Source: Candidatus Mediterraneibacter merdavium (GTDB taxonomy: Bacteria > Bacillota > Clostridia > Lachnospirales > Lachnospiraceae). From it: 44,228 nucleotides of DNA. The stretch covers positions 1 to 44,228 of the forward strand of contig DWYT01000148.1 in the NCBI GenBank assembly GCA_019118545.1. Reading direction: 5' to 3'. Shown piece after piece: positions 1 through 7,323 of this stretch. Made by a program: the position numbers and the translations under genes. Numbering within the stretch: the first letter of the stretch is position 1; each line of letters opens with the position of its first letter. Under the pieces are notes generated by a model. It searched no databases. It was not told where the DNA came from and saw nothing but the letters and a program-made list of their open reading frames with translations.

Positions 1-13
1 TCTTTCGTGCCAT
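1..13 (-). CDS. Start of a probable type II toxin (partial, cut by window edge)
   Basis: Only the first codons (M-A-R-K) are inside the window. The ATG at 13-11 is preceded on the minus strand by GGAGG and a 9-nt spacer, so it is a well-placed start 23 nt after the stop of the upstream Phd/YefM antitoxin. Antitoxin-then-toxin with such spacing is the usual order for Phd/YefM-type operons, whose partners are often RelE/YoeB/Txe-like mRNA interferases or Doc/PIN proteins. The family cannot be told from four residues; the toxin assignment is inference from position. Confidence 0.45.
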
Positions 14-36
14 TCAGGCAGCCTCCATTTCAAAAT

Positions 37-237
37 TTAATATTCGTTGATATCAATGCCTGCTTTAAGTAGACGCTCATATCGTTCATAAGAAATAACA
101 ACCGCTATGGGCTTTCCGTTTTTTTGTATAAATGCCGCCTTATCATTCTCAACCAGATTGCGAATCAATTTTGACGCCTGTCCCCGGTTGAACTCTCCAA
201 TATTCAAGTGTTCCATCGGAACTAATTCTTTTTTCAT
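37..237 (-). CDS. Phd/YefM-family antitoxin
   Basis: A 66-residue protein with the Phd/YefM pattern: an N-terminal DNA-binding part, a central 'NRGQASKLIRNLVENDKA' segment (few-residue linker before a helix), then 'AAFIQKNGKPIAVVISYERYERL', the conserved strand-helix seen across the family. Such antitoxins bind their own operator and neutralise the toxin encoded next to them. The next gene starts 23 nt downstream with its own ribosome site, consistent with a two-gene toxin-antitoxin operon. It sits beside plasmid-type partition genes, so it may help retain the mobile block. A second, unrelated-in-sequence Phd gene is present at 40217-40444. Confidence 0.8.
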   Translation of the reverse strand: MKKELVPMEHLNIGEFNRGQASKLIRNLVENDKAAFIQKNGKPIAVVISYERYERLLKAGIDINEY

Positions 238-239
238 AT

Positions 240-364
240 CATCCTACTCTCTACTTTTTATATACTAAGCTTGTCGCCTACCTCAACAGAATGATGTTAT
301 CATATATTAATTGTAGTTACAAGACTTTTTAACTCTATTTTTTACTCTGAAATAGTAATTACAA
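240..364. promoter_or_regulatory. AT-rich intergenic region with probable promoter for the Phd operon
   Basis: This gap is much richer in A+T than its surroundings. On the minus strand a TTGTAA box followed 17 nt later by TAACAT lies upstream of the antitoxin gene, and several TTGTA/TACAA half-sites (for example in 310-322 and 352-372) form loose inverted repeats that could be the antitoxin operator. Read by eye only, so promoter and operator are tentative. Confidence 0.3.
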
Positions 365-628
365 TTACAATGTTTTTCTCCCATTCATCTGCCACCTATC
401 ATGCTCCTTAATCCTCCGCAGCGTATCCGCCCTGCCATGCTGGTGATACGGATGTGATGCCCTATGCTTATGAAAAATAACACAGCTGCCTTTCCCCGGA
501 TACTCCGGGTTGTGGATGTACCAGTAATGCCCCGTATTCCAGGACATTACCGTTACATCATATTCGTCCGCCGCAATGACGGCAAAATATTTCCTATCCA
601 GGCTTTTCAATTCTTCTTTACTGAACAA
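365..628 (-). CDS. Small conserved-looking protein translationally coupled to parB, function unknown
   Basis: I start this 87-residue protein at a TTG (628-626), because GGAGG lies 9 nt upstream of it on the minus strand; longer readings are Arg-rich translations of the end of parB. The start overlaps the parB stop by 11 nt, so it is probably translationally coupled. The protein is hydrophilic and has an aromatic segment (SWNTGHYWYIHNPEYPGKG) followed by a His-rich stretch (HKHRASHPYHQHGRADTLRR). The His cluster could bind metal, but I do not recognise a family. It is the last gene of the symE-parA-parB cassette. No terminator is obvious before the next promoter region at 240-364. Confidence 0.6.
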   Translation of the reverse strand: MFSKEELKSLDRKYFAVIAADEYDVTVMSWNTGHYWYIHNPEYPGKGSCVIFHKHRASHPYHQHGRADTLRRIKEHDRWQMNGRKTL

Positions 629-1592
629 TATCCGGCGCCTCCTTTCGGAACCACGCTTCCAGTGCCTTTTCCACAATATCTGCCGCCTCCGCCGTCTTCC
701 GATCCGCAAAATACTTTTGGTACACTGCTGTCGGCAGCTTAATGTTGACCATCTCTTTTTTCTTCTGCCTGTCCGCCGAATCCACTATTTCCTGGATACT
801 CTTCTGCGTAATATTTCCAGACTCCGCCCTGATCGCCGCCGCATTTTTCGGATTCAGCTTCACCTTATCCTCTGACACTGCGGCCGCCACAGCCTTCTGC
901 TCTTTCTCCGATAAATAAGACAGATCCACAGCCGCCACCAAGGACAATGCGCCATTATCCAGTTCCTCTTTAAATTCAGGGATCAGCTTATCCACCCTCA
1001 TATATCTTGCGATATTCCTTCCCGTCATGCCGTACTCGTTTCCCAGTTCATCCCGGCTCCTGGACTTGTGGACATCATGTCCACAAGTTCCGTCCTGGCC
1101 ATTCAGAGCCGCAATCTCCTGAAGGATATCATTGCGCTTGCCCTGGCTGCTGATCTTTTCATAGCGCACCGCCAGAACAGCCGCTTTTTCTGACGGAAGC
1201 AGTTCCGAAAAAGACCGCTGAATCATATTTGTTTCAATCACATAGACAATCGCGTCTTCATCTGAAAGGTTTTCTTTTACAATGGCAGGAATTTTGTCAA
1301 GCCCCGCCAGCATCGCCGCCCTCTGCCGGTTATGGCCGGAGAGCATCTCATACCCGTCTTCCTGTTTCCGGACGATCACCGGATTTAAAACTCCATGTTC
1401 CCGGATGCTTTGGATCATGTCTTCCAGCCGCTCCCCTTCATACATCCGAAAGGGATGGCCGCGAAACGGGCGGATACTCTCTGCCGGCAGCATCCGGACC
1501 GCATTCTCCGGAACCGCCGCGGCTTCTTCCATCTGATCCAGCAAATCGATCGCGTCATTAAAAATTTTTCTCTTTGCCCCATTAGCTTTCAA
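618..1592 (-). CDS. parB: ParB/Spo0J-family partition protein of a mobile element
   Basis: 324 residues. The N-terminal ParB/Srx nuclease-like domain shows the signature G-x-S-G-H-N-R-Q-R-A-A (about residues 84-96), the ENLSDEDA segment and ETNMIQRSFSELLPSEKA, which in ParB proteins forms the CTP/DNA-contact region. A helix-turn-helix follows (SRDELGNEYGMTGRNIARYMR). It would bind a centromere-like parS and work with the ParA ATPase just upstream. The start is TTG at 1592, supported by GGAG 10 nt upstream; it overlaps the end of parA by 11 nt. This plasmid/ICE-type ParB lacks chromosomal neighbours such as gidB or noc. No parS was identified by eye. Confidence 0.88.
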   Translation of the reverse strand: MKANGAKRKIFNDAIDLLDQMEEAAAVPENAVRMLPAESIRPFRGHPFRMYEGERLEDMIQSIREHGVLNPVIVRKQEDGYEMLSGHNRQRAAMLAGLDKIPAIVKENLSDEDAIVYVIETNMIQRSFSELLPSEKAAVLAVRYEKISSQGKRNDILQEIAALNGQDGTCGHDVHKSRSRDELGNEYGMTGRNIARYMRVDKLIPEFKEELDNGALSLVAAVDLSYLSEKEQKAVAAAVSEDKVKLNPKNAAAIRAESGNITQKSIQEIVDSADRQKKKEMVNIKLPTAVYQKYFADRKTAEAADIVEKALEAWFRKEAPDIVQ

Positions 1593-2370
1593 TAGAAATC
1601 AACTCCTCCGCAAATTTTCTGTAAGCAATGCCTGCGCTTGCCTTCGGGCTGTACCGTTCCACTGGCATGCTGTAATAAATGCTTTCCCCCACCTTCACGG
1701 TATGGGGGATCCTCGTATCAAATATCCGGATCTGCCCCTGGAAACTTTCTGTCACCTGCTCCGTCAATGTCCTGCACAGGTTCGTCCTCGCCTCGCACAT
1801 GGTCATCAGGATACCCGCGATCTTGAGTTTGGGATTGATCCGGCGCCGGATCTTCGTCACCGTCCGCAGATAGTCCTGCAGTCCCATCATCGCCAAAAGC
1901 TGCGGATTCACCGCGATAATGACCTCATCAGCCGCCGCAAGCGCATTGATGGTCAGCATTCCCAGCGAAGGGCAGGTATCAATCAGAATATAATCATATT
2001 TCTCCCTGAGTGGATCCAGGATCTCCGACAGGATCTTTTCCGCTCCCATTTCCAGCCGCAGCTTTGCGTCCGCCACAGACAGATAAATAGAAGAAGGAAT
2101 AAAATCTACGCCGTCCTCTGTCCGGATGCACTTCTTCATGGCCGGAAGTTTTTCATCCTCTATCGCTGCCATCATCAGATGACCGATGGTATTTTCCAGT
2201 TCCCCTGTATTTTCAATCCCATAACAGGCCGTCAGATTCGCCTGGCTGTCAAAATCTACAGCCAGCACTTTCTTTCCCTGTTTCCGCAGCGCGTATGCAA
2301 GGTTCAGGGTGGAGGTGGTTTTCCCCACCCCGCCTTTCTGTGATCCGATAACGTAAATCTTTCCCATCAT
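1582..2370 (-). CDS. parA: ParA-family partition ATPase
   Basis: 262 residues with a deviant Walker A near the N-terminus (KGGVGKTTS), a Walker A' aspartate in VDFDSQANLT, and a switch/Walker B strand (DYILIDTCPSLGMLT). This is the ParA/Soj/MinD fold that binds DNA in the ATP state and positions ParB-bound DNA. The ATG at 2370 shares bases with the TGA stop of the SymE-like gene (TGATG) and has AAAGGA 8 nt upstream. The gene therefore belongs to one tightly overlapping transcript: symE-like, parA, parB, small ORF. Sequence and setting point to an integrated plasmid or ICE rather than the chromosomal soj locus. Confidence 0.9.
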   Translation of the reverse strand: MMGKIYVIGSQKGGVGKTTSTLNLAYALRKQGKKVLAVDFDSQANLTACYGIENTGELENTIGHLMMAAIEDEKLPAMKKCIRTEDGVDFIPSSIYLSVADAKLRLEMGAEKILSEILDPLREKYDYILIDTCPSLGMLTINALAAADEVIIAVNPQLLAMMGLQDYLRTVTKIRRRINPKLKIAGILMTMCEARTNLCRTLTEQVTESFQGQIRIFDTRIPHTVKVGESIYYSMPVERYSPKASAGIAYRKFAEELISIES

Positions 2371-2624
2371 CAATACCGTCCTTTCTTTTCCGCGACCTTA
2401 TCCGCCGTTTCCCTGCCGCTTTCCTCAAAAGCATCCACATAGCTTGCTTCTTCTCTTGGAACGATCACCAGACGCCCCTCCTCACAAGTAACAGTAATGG
2501 ATGTCCCGCAGTCAAATCCAGCTTCACGGAGCCACTGCCCTTTCAGCATGATGGCCGGTGTGGATTTATACTGATATCCGCTCTGCTCATAGACTTTCAT
2601 ATTTCTGAATTTTTTCATAGCCAT
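2370..2624 (-). CDS. SymE-like (AbrB-fold) small protein at the head of the partition operon
   Basis: 84 residues containing the SymE-toxin/SpoVT-AbrB-like core 'PAIMLKGQWLREAGFDCG' followed by strands 'ITVTCEEGRLVIVPREE'. In Escherichia coli SymE is an SOS-induced RNA-degrading toxin with an AbrB fold; many clostridial mobile elements carry annotated SymE-like proteins of unknown activity. Here it starts with ATG 7 nt after GGAGG and its stop overlaps parA by one base. That placement suggests a role in regulating or assisting partition (AbrB folds bind DNA) at least as much as a toxin role; this is inference. A palindrome sits just upstream at 2644-2659. Confidence 0.72.
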   Translation of the reverse strand: MAMKKFRNMKVYEQSGYQYKSTPAIMLKGQWLREAGFDCGTSITVTCEEGRLVIVPREEASYVDAFEESGRETADKVAEKKGRY

Positions 2625-2643
2625 AGATGTGCCTCCTTAAACC

Positions 2644-2659
2644 GTAAATGAATATTTAC
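2644..2659. promoter_or_regulatory. Candidate operator palindrome of the symE-par operon
   Basis: GTAAAT-gaat-ATTTAC is a perfect 6-bp inverted repeat 20-35 nt upstream of the SymE-like start codon. Its place between the presumed promoter and ribosome site suits autoregulation by the AbrB-like protein or ParB. Binding is inference. Confidence 0.35.
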
Positions 2660-2735
2660 TTTAGAAATGCCTTTGTCTTCCAGTCATCGGCCGTTAGTCC
2701 AACGGCACCACCTCCCTTAAATCCTTCTGCCGGAA

Positions 2736-2819
2736 ACATCGCTCAACTAACCTCGGCTTCGCCTCGCTAAGGTTCGCGATGTGCGTTCTCACTAAGCTCA
2801 GCTGACGCTTCGCTAAGTG
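2736..2819. repeat. Two tandem related hairpins at the edge of the partition block
   Basis: Hairpin A (2736-2782) has outer arms ACATCGC/GCGATGT, a second stem AACCT/AGGTT and an inner GGC-TTC-GCC tip. Hairpin B (2790-2819) has arms CACTAAGC/GCTAAGTG. On the minus strand the two copies align as CTTAGCGA[G/A]GCG...GAG.TTAG, so they look like a duplication. Neither is followed by a T-run. They lie exactly between the mobile-type operon and the conserved gene rlmD and may mark the end of the integrated element. Confidence 0.5.
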
Positions 2820-2825
2820 TTCACA

Positions 2826-2866
2826 GCAAAAACAGCTGCCAATGCATTTACGCATCAGCAGCTGCC
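2826..2866 (-). terminator. Intrinsic terminator of rlmD
   Basis: On the minus strand a stem of about 15 pairs (GGCAGCTGCTGATGC / GCATTGGCAGCTGTT, including four G-T pairs) is followed by TTTTT. It lies 30 nt after the rlmD stop. Confidence 0.75.
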
Positions 2867-2895
2867 GATTTAAGTTCCGTGTATTATTTATTTGA

Positions 2896-4524
2896 CTATT
2901 TCTCCTGATCCTTGATCCTGTAATAGTCTTCCATATCCAGGGTCAGATCCACATGAGTGTCAGGCTTTGATTTTCGGTTGCTCAAGAGGCACACAGTCTC
3001 AACATGCACCGTCATGGGAAATTGATCCACAGTCCTCACTTTTTTTATCTCATACTCTTTCTCGCACAGGACTTTCAGATCCCGCGCCAGTGTCGCGGAA
3101 TCGCAGCTTACGTACACGACTTTCTCTGGGGCCATCTCCACGATAGTCTCAAGCAGCGCCTCATCGCACCCTTTCCTCGGAGGGTCTACCACGATCACAT
3201 CCGCCCGCAGCGTCCTGCGCCTACTGCACCTATCCGCAGCCGCACCCGTCCTACTACCCTCTGCTTCCGAGACTGCTCCATTTATGCCGCTTTGCGCTCC
3301 CGTCTTACGCATATAATACTCGGGTAGTATCTCTTCCGCCCTGCCTGTGAAGAATTCTGCGTTTTTGATTCCATTGAGCTTTGCGTTCTCTCTTGCATCG
3401 TCGATGGCTTGGGGTACGATCTCCACACCGTATACCTTTCCCGCCTTCTGCGCGAGGAAGAGAGAGATCGTCCCGATACCGCAGTACAGATCCCATACCG
3501 TCTCCCCGCCTTTTAAGTCCGCGTATTCCAATGCAAGGCTGTAAAGTTTCTCCGTCTGTACCGGATTCACCTGATAAAAAGAAAGCGGAGAGATGCGGTA
3601 CTTGATTCCCCCGATATAGTCTGTGATATATCCCTGTCCCCAGAGCACATGGAAAGAATCACCCATAATGACATTGGTCTGCTTTGTATTCACGCTCATG
3701 GCAATACTTGTCATGCCCTGTATACCTGTCAGTTTATTGATCAGCCTGTCCGCACGGGGGATTTTATGGCCATTCACTACGAGGCAGACCATGATCTCTT
3801 TCGTTGTGAATCCGTAGCGGATGAGAACATGACGCACCAGTCCTTTTCCCGTCTTTTCATCGTAAGAGGGAATGTGATTTTCTTTCATAAAATCAAGAAT
3901 AAGCTCTAATATCTCCTTGTTGACCGGCACCCCGAGGGCGCAGTCTGTATTTGCGATGATATCGTGTGTGCGTCCCGCATAGAATCCGGTGAGGGGATTG
4001 CCGTCTTTGCCTGTCCCGAAAGGGAACTGTGCTTTATTGCGATAGAAGAACGGCTCGTCCATACCGACGATTGGCTCTGTCACTTCATCTAAAAGCTCTG
4101 GGGAAAATCCGCCGATGCGCTCCAGATTGCCTCTCACTTTCTGCTCCTTGAATGTAAGTTGTCTTTTATAGGACATTTCCTGAATCTGGCAGCCGCCGCA
4201 TTTGCGGGCAAAGGGGCATTTTGCCTCCACACGGTCAGGGGACGGCTCTATGATCTTCATGAGCCTTGCATACCCATAGCTCTTCTTCGCCTTCATTACT
4301 TTGGCTTCCACTGTATCCCCGATGACGGCATCCTTGATAAAGAGGGTATATCCGTCTACCTTTCCGATCCCCTCTCCGTTCACTCCGATGTCCGTGATCT
4401 TCACGACCGCCGTATCATTTTTGTGCATAACCTTTTCCTGCATATCGCTCTCCTGATCAAATAAGGGACATATCCCGCAATATTTGCCACCGCGTTTTAC
4501 GTCCCCTGCCATTTTAATTTTCAC
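2896..4524 (-). CDS. rlmD: 23S rRNA (uracil-5-)-methyltransferase RlmD/RumA family
   Basis: 542 residues if started at GTG 4524, which has GGGAG 8 nt upstream; the longer reading runs into a repeat and is rejected. A TRAM/OB domain (about 33-92) is followed by the Fe-S cysteines C103, C109 and C112 (CPFARKCGGC) and a SAM-dependent methyltransferase domain with VWDLYCGIGT, VDPPRKG and the catalytic YVSCDS cysteine (C474). It methylates C5 of a uridine in 23S rRNA or tRNA using SAM. Odd feature: about 37 residues rich in Gly, Ala, Arg and Ser (about 404-440, positions 3205-3315) are inserted between the motif after TGRAEEILPE and VDPPRKG. Close paralogues of this family act on different uridines, so the exact target is open. 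Confidence 0.88.
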   Translation of the reverse strand: MKIKMAGDVKRGGKYCGICPLFDQESDMQEKVMHKNDTAVVKITDIGVNGEGIGKVDGYTLFIKDAVIGDTVEAKVMKAKKSYGYARLMKIIEPSPDRVEAKCPFARKCGGCQIQEMSYKRQLTFKEQKVRGNLERIGGFSPELLDEVTEPIVGMDEPFFYRNKAQFPFGTGKDGNPLTGFYAGRTHDIIANTDCALGVPVNKEILELILDFMKENHIPSYDEKTGKGLVRHVLIRYGFTTKEIMVCLVVNGHKIPRADRLINKLTGIQGMTSIAMSVNTKQTNVIMGDSFHVLWGQGYITDYIGGIKYRISPLSFYQVNPVQTEKLYSLALEYADLKGGETVWDLYCGIGTISLFLAQKAGKVYGVEIVPQAIDDARENAKLNGIKNAEFFTGRAEEILPEYYMRKTGAQSGINGAVSEAEGSRTGAAADRCSRRRTLRADVIVVDPPRKGCDEALLETIVEMAPEKVVYVSCDSATLARDLKVLCEKEYEIKKVRTVDQFPMTVHVETVCLLSNRKSKPDTHVDLTLDMEDYYRIKDQEK

Positions 4525-4886
4525 TGTTTTGTCTCCCTGATTAGAGTTCAAAAGATCCTTTTGAATCTTTACTTTAGCGAAATGCACAAAAGCAACTGGG
4601 CGGCGCGACTTTGCGCGCGGTGGAGATGAGACTCAAAAATCGCGGAAGCCTTTGCTGAACACGACTTTTGTTTTAAGAGGCTCATTGGAATGTTTCGTGC
4701 GCCGGAGTGCCGGAAGATGCTTTTGTGCATTTCGCCACATATAGAGATTAAAAAGTAATCTTTTGACACTTTAATCCTCCCGGAAATATGGATTCCCGCC
4801 TTACCGCCTGAAACGGCGATACCCCTGTGCCTTACAGCGCCGTTTCCCAGATTCCCCGCCGATTACATGCCTACGCTCCTGATGGT
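4525..4886. other. Intergenic region rlmD-yhaM: repeat copy 1 plus a cruciform-like hairpin
   Basis: Besides the repeat above, this stretch contains AAACGGCG (4811-4818) pairing with CGCCGTTT (4838-4845), enclosing a smaller CTGT/ACAG stem. It has no T-run and lies just downstream of yhaM. No convincing gene or terminator is visible. Confidence 0.5.
4577..4778. repeat. Dispersed repeat, copy 1, with 18-bp inverted arms
   Basis: GCGAAATGCACAAAAGCA (4577-4594) is perfectly inverted at 4718-4735, enclosing about 120 bp that includes a GCGCGAC/GCGCGC hairpin and CCGGAGTGCCGG. Part of it (4675-4737) matches 31410-31472 at 57 of 63 positions, and 4760-4778 matches 31493-31511 at 18 of 19. The minus strand carries a short ORF (4569-4769) through the whole element with a weak case for translation. 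The repeat ends about 50 nt upstream of the rlmD start. I do not recognise it as a named element. Confidence 0.7.
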
Positions 4887-5831
4887 CTACGCTCCGGATG
4901 TTCTGCGAAGATTTGATTCGAACAGCTTATTATATCCCAGCCAGTCTGTGCCCTGCTTTCCTTTGAAGATTTCCGTCAGGGTCTGCATCTTAGCGTCCGC
5001 GTTGTCCGCCAGATTCAGAGCCAACGCCTCTGCCAGAGCCGGTTTCTTGGGCGATCCGTACTCCAACTCCCCATGGTGGGCGATGACGCAGTGTTTCAGT
5101 TCATTCGCCAGCTTCTCCGGGAAATCCGGTATGGAGCGCAGCGCGTCTCCGATCATCTCCACGCCGATCACGATATGGCCGATGAGCTGGCCTTCATCTG
5201 TATAGTCGTTATCCGGAAATGCGGAGAGCTCCCTTGTCTTTCCGATATCGTGGCACATAGCCGCCGTAAAAAGCAGATCCCTGTTGAGGATGGAATAAGC
5301 TCCCGCGAAATACTCGCACATATGGAGTACGCTCAACGTGTGCTCCAACAGTCCGCCCGCGAAGCCGTGATGCACGGTTTTTGCGGCGGAATGTCCCTTG
5401 AACCGTTTGATGAATTCACTGTCATTTACAAAGAAATATTCTAAAAGCTGCTTAAGGTACGGATTGCCGATCTGACGGATGTAAGCCGTCAGTTCTTCGT
5501 ACATCCCGTCCACGCTCTTTTCTGTGGTCGGCATATAGTCCGCGGGTTCATACTCTCCTTCTCCTACCTTGCGGATTTGTTTGATGTTCATCTGGAGATT
5601 GCCGTTATAGCTGATAATCTCGCCGTACACCTCGATGAAATCCTTCTCCTCATAGTCCGCTATCCCCTGTGAATTCGGATCCCACACCTTTCCGTCCAAT
5701 ACCCCTGTCTTATCCTGTAAGAGTACGTTATCATACGGTTTCCCGTTTCTTGTCTCAGCGGAACGCTTTCCTTTGCATAAGTATACATTCCTGATTGTCT
5801 CGCCTTCGTGTAGTCCGTTGATATATCTCAT
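4887..5831 (-). CDS. yhaM: 3'-5' exoribonuclease YhaM family (OB-fold + HD domain)
   Basis: 314 residues, the normal YhaM length. An N-terminal OB-fold nucleic-acid domain (about 12-90) precedes an HD phosphohydrolase domain with metal ligands visible as H164 (GGLLEHTLSVL), H194-D195 (MCHDIGKTRE), H252-H253 (IAHHGELEYG) and D279 (NLADNADAK). YhaM degrades RNA, and in some species DNA, from the 3' end with Mn/Co. The start has GAGGAAAGAC before ATG. It is followed upstream by the HtrA-like gene with a 46-nt gap, so both may share the promoter at 7183-7211. Confidence 0.92.
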   Translation of the reverse strand: MRYINGLHEGETIRNVYLCKGKRSAETRNGKPYDNVLLQDKTGVLDGKVWDPNSQGIADYEEKDFIEVYGEIISYNGNLQMNIKQIRKVGEGEYEPADYMPTTEKSVDGMYEELTAYIRQIGNPYLKQLLEYFFVNDSEFIKRFKGHSAAKTVHHGFAGGLLEHTLSVLHMCEYFAGAYSILNRDLLFTAAMCHDIGKTRELSAFPDNDYTDEGQLIGHIVIGVEMIGDALRSIPDFPEKLANELKHCVIAHHGELEYGSPKKPALAEALALNLADNADAKMQTLTEIFKGKQGTDWLGYNKLFESNLRRTSGA

Positions 5832-5877
5832 GTCTTTCCTCTTTCTATTTTTAATACTGTTCTTTCCGGAACGGTTG

Positions 5878-7158
5878 CTATTCGCTGCTTCCGACTGTCA
5901 CGGTAAAGTCCACATCCACATACCCTTCCGCGCCCAATCGTTTCCCTTTAAACCTGACTTGTTCTCCGGTCTTTGTCTCGAGGACAGCTCTCTGGTAAGA
6001 CATAATGCTCCCTGTATCCTCACCTGACACGCCGCAGATTACATCTCCGATCTGGATTCCTGCCGCCATCGCCGGAGAATCCGGGTCCACATCCACCACA
6101 TACACCCCCGCTGGTATGCCCTGTTCCTCTGAAATCTGCGCCGTGACCGTCGTTCCGTACACTCCTATATACGGCACACTCTGCCCGTTCGCCAGAAGTT
6201 CAATGGTGGATTTTAAATCCGAGATGGCATATGCGTTTACCATAGAATTCCCGCTCTCTGTCCAAACTGACGAAGAGATGATTCCCACGACTTCCCCATC
6301 TATATTGAAAAGGATACCGGTTCCTCCGCTCTCTGCCGGAATGTCAGTGGCTAAAACATCATATTCGCCGTCAAAAAGCGTAGCCTTATATTCTGTAGAA
6401 CTGATCATTCCGTATGTTATCCCGTCCGCGTACCCGAACATATTGCCGACTGCAATCACTATATCCCCCTGATTTGTCAGATTCGAATTGCCAAGAGTGG
6501 ATACACTGACTGACGCCCATGTGGAGTCCGAAATATTCCCGCGCGGCACACTGAATACTGCCAGACGGGTATTTTTATCTTGTTTTTTCAAAGCAGCGTT
6601 GTACGTCTTCCCGTCCTGAAACGTTGCTGTCCACTTTGATGCCATCTCGCAGACAGAATTGTCCGCAAGGATTAGAAGCTCCTGTCCATTGTCCGCAGTG
6701 ATGACTCCCGTAGCTCCTGCGGATATCCCTGTCATATCCGCCTCCCAGTCCTCTTTTTCTAAAACCGGCTTTACTGTTACAATCCCTTTTCCAGCTTCCT
6801 CGGCGCGTTCTTTCATACTCGCCAGCATTTCCTCATATGTCTTAGCGTCAATCACGGGCGCAGAAACCGCTTCCCCCTCCCCGTCGGCCATATCCTCCTC
6901 AGACGGCTCCTCGTCCTCGGGGATCTCTACTGTCTCTAATTCGCCCCGGAACCAGTTCTGCACCAGCGGTTTAAGCGCATAAAAACCAAGGCAGGCGAAC
7001 GCTCCTAAGATCACTCCGTATATGGCGATCCTCACGAACTGTTTTGCAAGCTGTTCCCTGCTGATCGGTTTTGGCTTTATTGTCTCCCTTAAGAAGGAGT
7101 ATTTTTTTTCTTCTGAGCCTTCTTCCTGACTCAGATCATGGTCTTTGTCGTTCGGCAT
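5878..7158 (-). CDS. Membrane-anchored HtrA/DegP-like protein with a broken catalytic triad (pseudoprotease) and PDZ domain
   Basis: 426 residues: a charged cytoplasmic N-terminus, one membrane segment (about 42-62), an acidic linker (74-97), a trypsin-like HtrA domain (about 125-320) and a C-terminal PDZ (about 328-420, YIGVYGTTV...AGIQIGDVI). Aligned to HtrA motifs, the catalytic His position (usually TNNHVV) reads ADNSV with S168, the Asp position (DxxTDLAVL) reads NTRLAVF with R198, and GNSGGP reads AESGGTG with S277 kept. Two of three triad residues are thus lost, so proteolysis is unlikely. A scaffold or sensor role at the outer membrane face is inference. It has GGAG before ATG and the promoter at 7183-7211. 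Confidence 0.8.
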   Translation of the reverse strand: MPNDKDHDLSQEEGSEEKKYSFLRETIKPKPISREQLAKQFVRIAIYGVILGAFACLGFYALKPLVQNWFRGELETVEIPEDEEPSEEDMADGEGEAVSAPVIDAKTYEEMLASMKERAEEAGKGIVTVKPVLEKEDWEADMTGISAGATGVITADNGQELLILADNSVCEMASKWTATFQDGKTYNAALKKQDKNTRLAVFSVPRGNISDSTWASVSVSTLGNSNLTNQGDIVIAVGNMFGYADGITYGMISSTEYKATLFDGEYDVLATDIPAESGGTGILFNIDGEVVGIISSSVWTESGNSMVNAYAISDLKSTIELLANGQSVPYIGVYGTTVTAQISEEQGIPAGVYVVDVDPDSPAMAAGIQIGDVICGVSGEDTGSIMSYQRAVLETKTGEQVRFKGKRLGAEGYVDVDFTVTVGSSE

Positions 7159-7182
7159 GGCTTTCCTTCTCCTTCGGATTCT

Positions 7183-7211
7183 AGTATAACCGATTCAGGC
7201 TGATTGTTCAA
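7183..7211 (-). promoter_or_regulatory. Sigma-A promoter of the HtrA-like/yhaM transcript
   Basis: TTGAAC (7211-7206) and TATACT (7188-7183) on the minus strand are separated by 17 nt. The start codon follows 24 nt downstream of the -10 box. Confidence 0.7.
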
Positions 7212-7323
7212 TTCCTTTTGGAAAAGCCTTTTCTTTATCTCTGGAATAAGGTAAACTATCTAAAGACAGAACATATACCGTATTATTTTAAACAAACAGA
7301 ACTCTATATTATAAGGAAGTATC

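Noticed and set aside
618-875. Plus-strand ORFs opposite parB
   Set aside because: No family resemblance or ribosome site; antisense shadows of an obvious ParB.
1-2700. Intact integrative element with integrase and att sites
   Set aside because: No integrase, relaxase or transposase lies inside the window and no direct-repeat pair marking both ends could be seen, so only a mobile-type module is claimed.
4525-4587. Extended N-terminus of RlmD
   Set aside because: It runs into repeat sequence, while GTG 4524 has a ribosome site at the right distance.
4569-4769. 66-residue minus-strand ORF across repeat copy 1
   Set aside because: It spans the inverted repeat from arm to arm, has no good ribosome site and the equivalent frame is not kept in copy 2; treated as part of the repeat. 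A family-wide search could reopen this.
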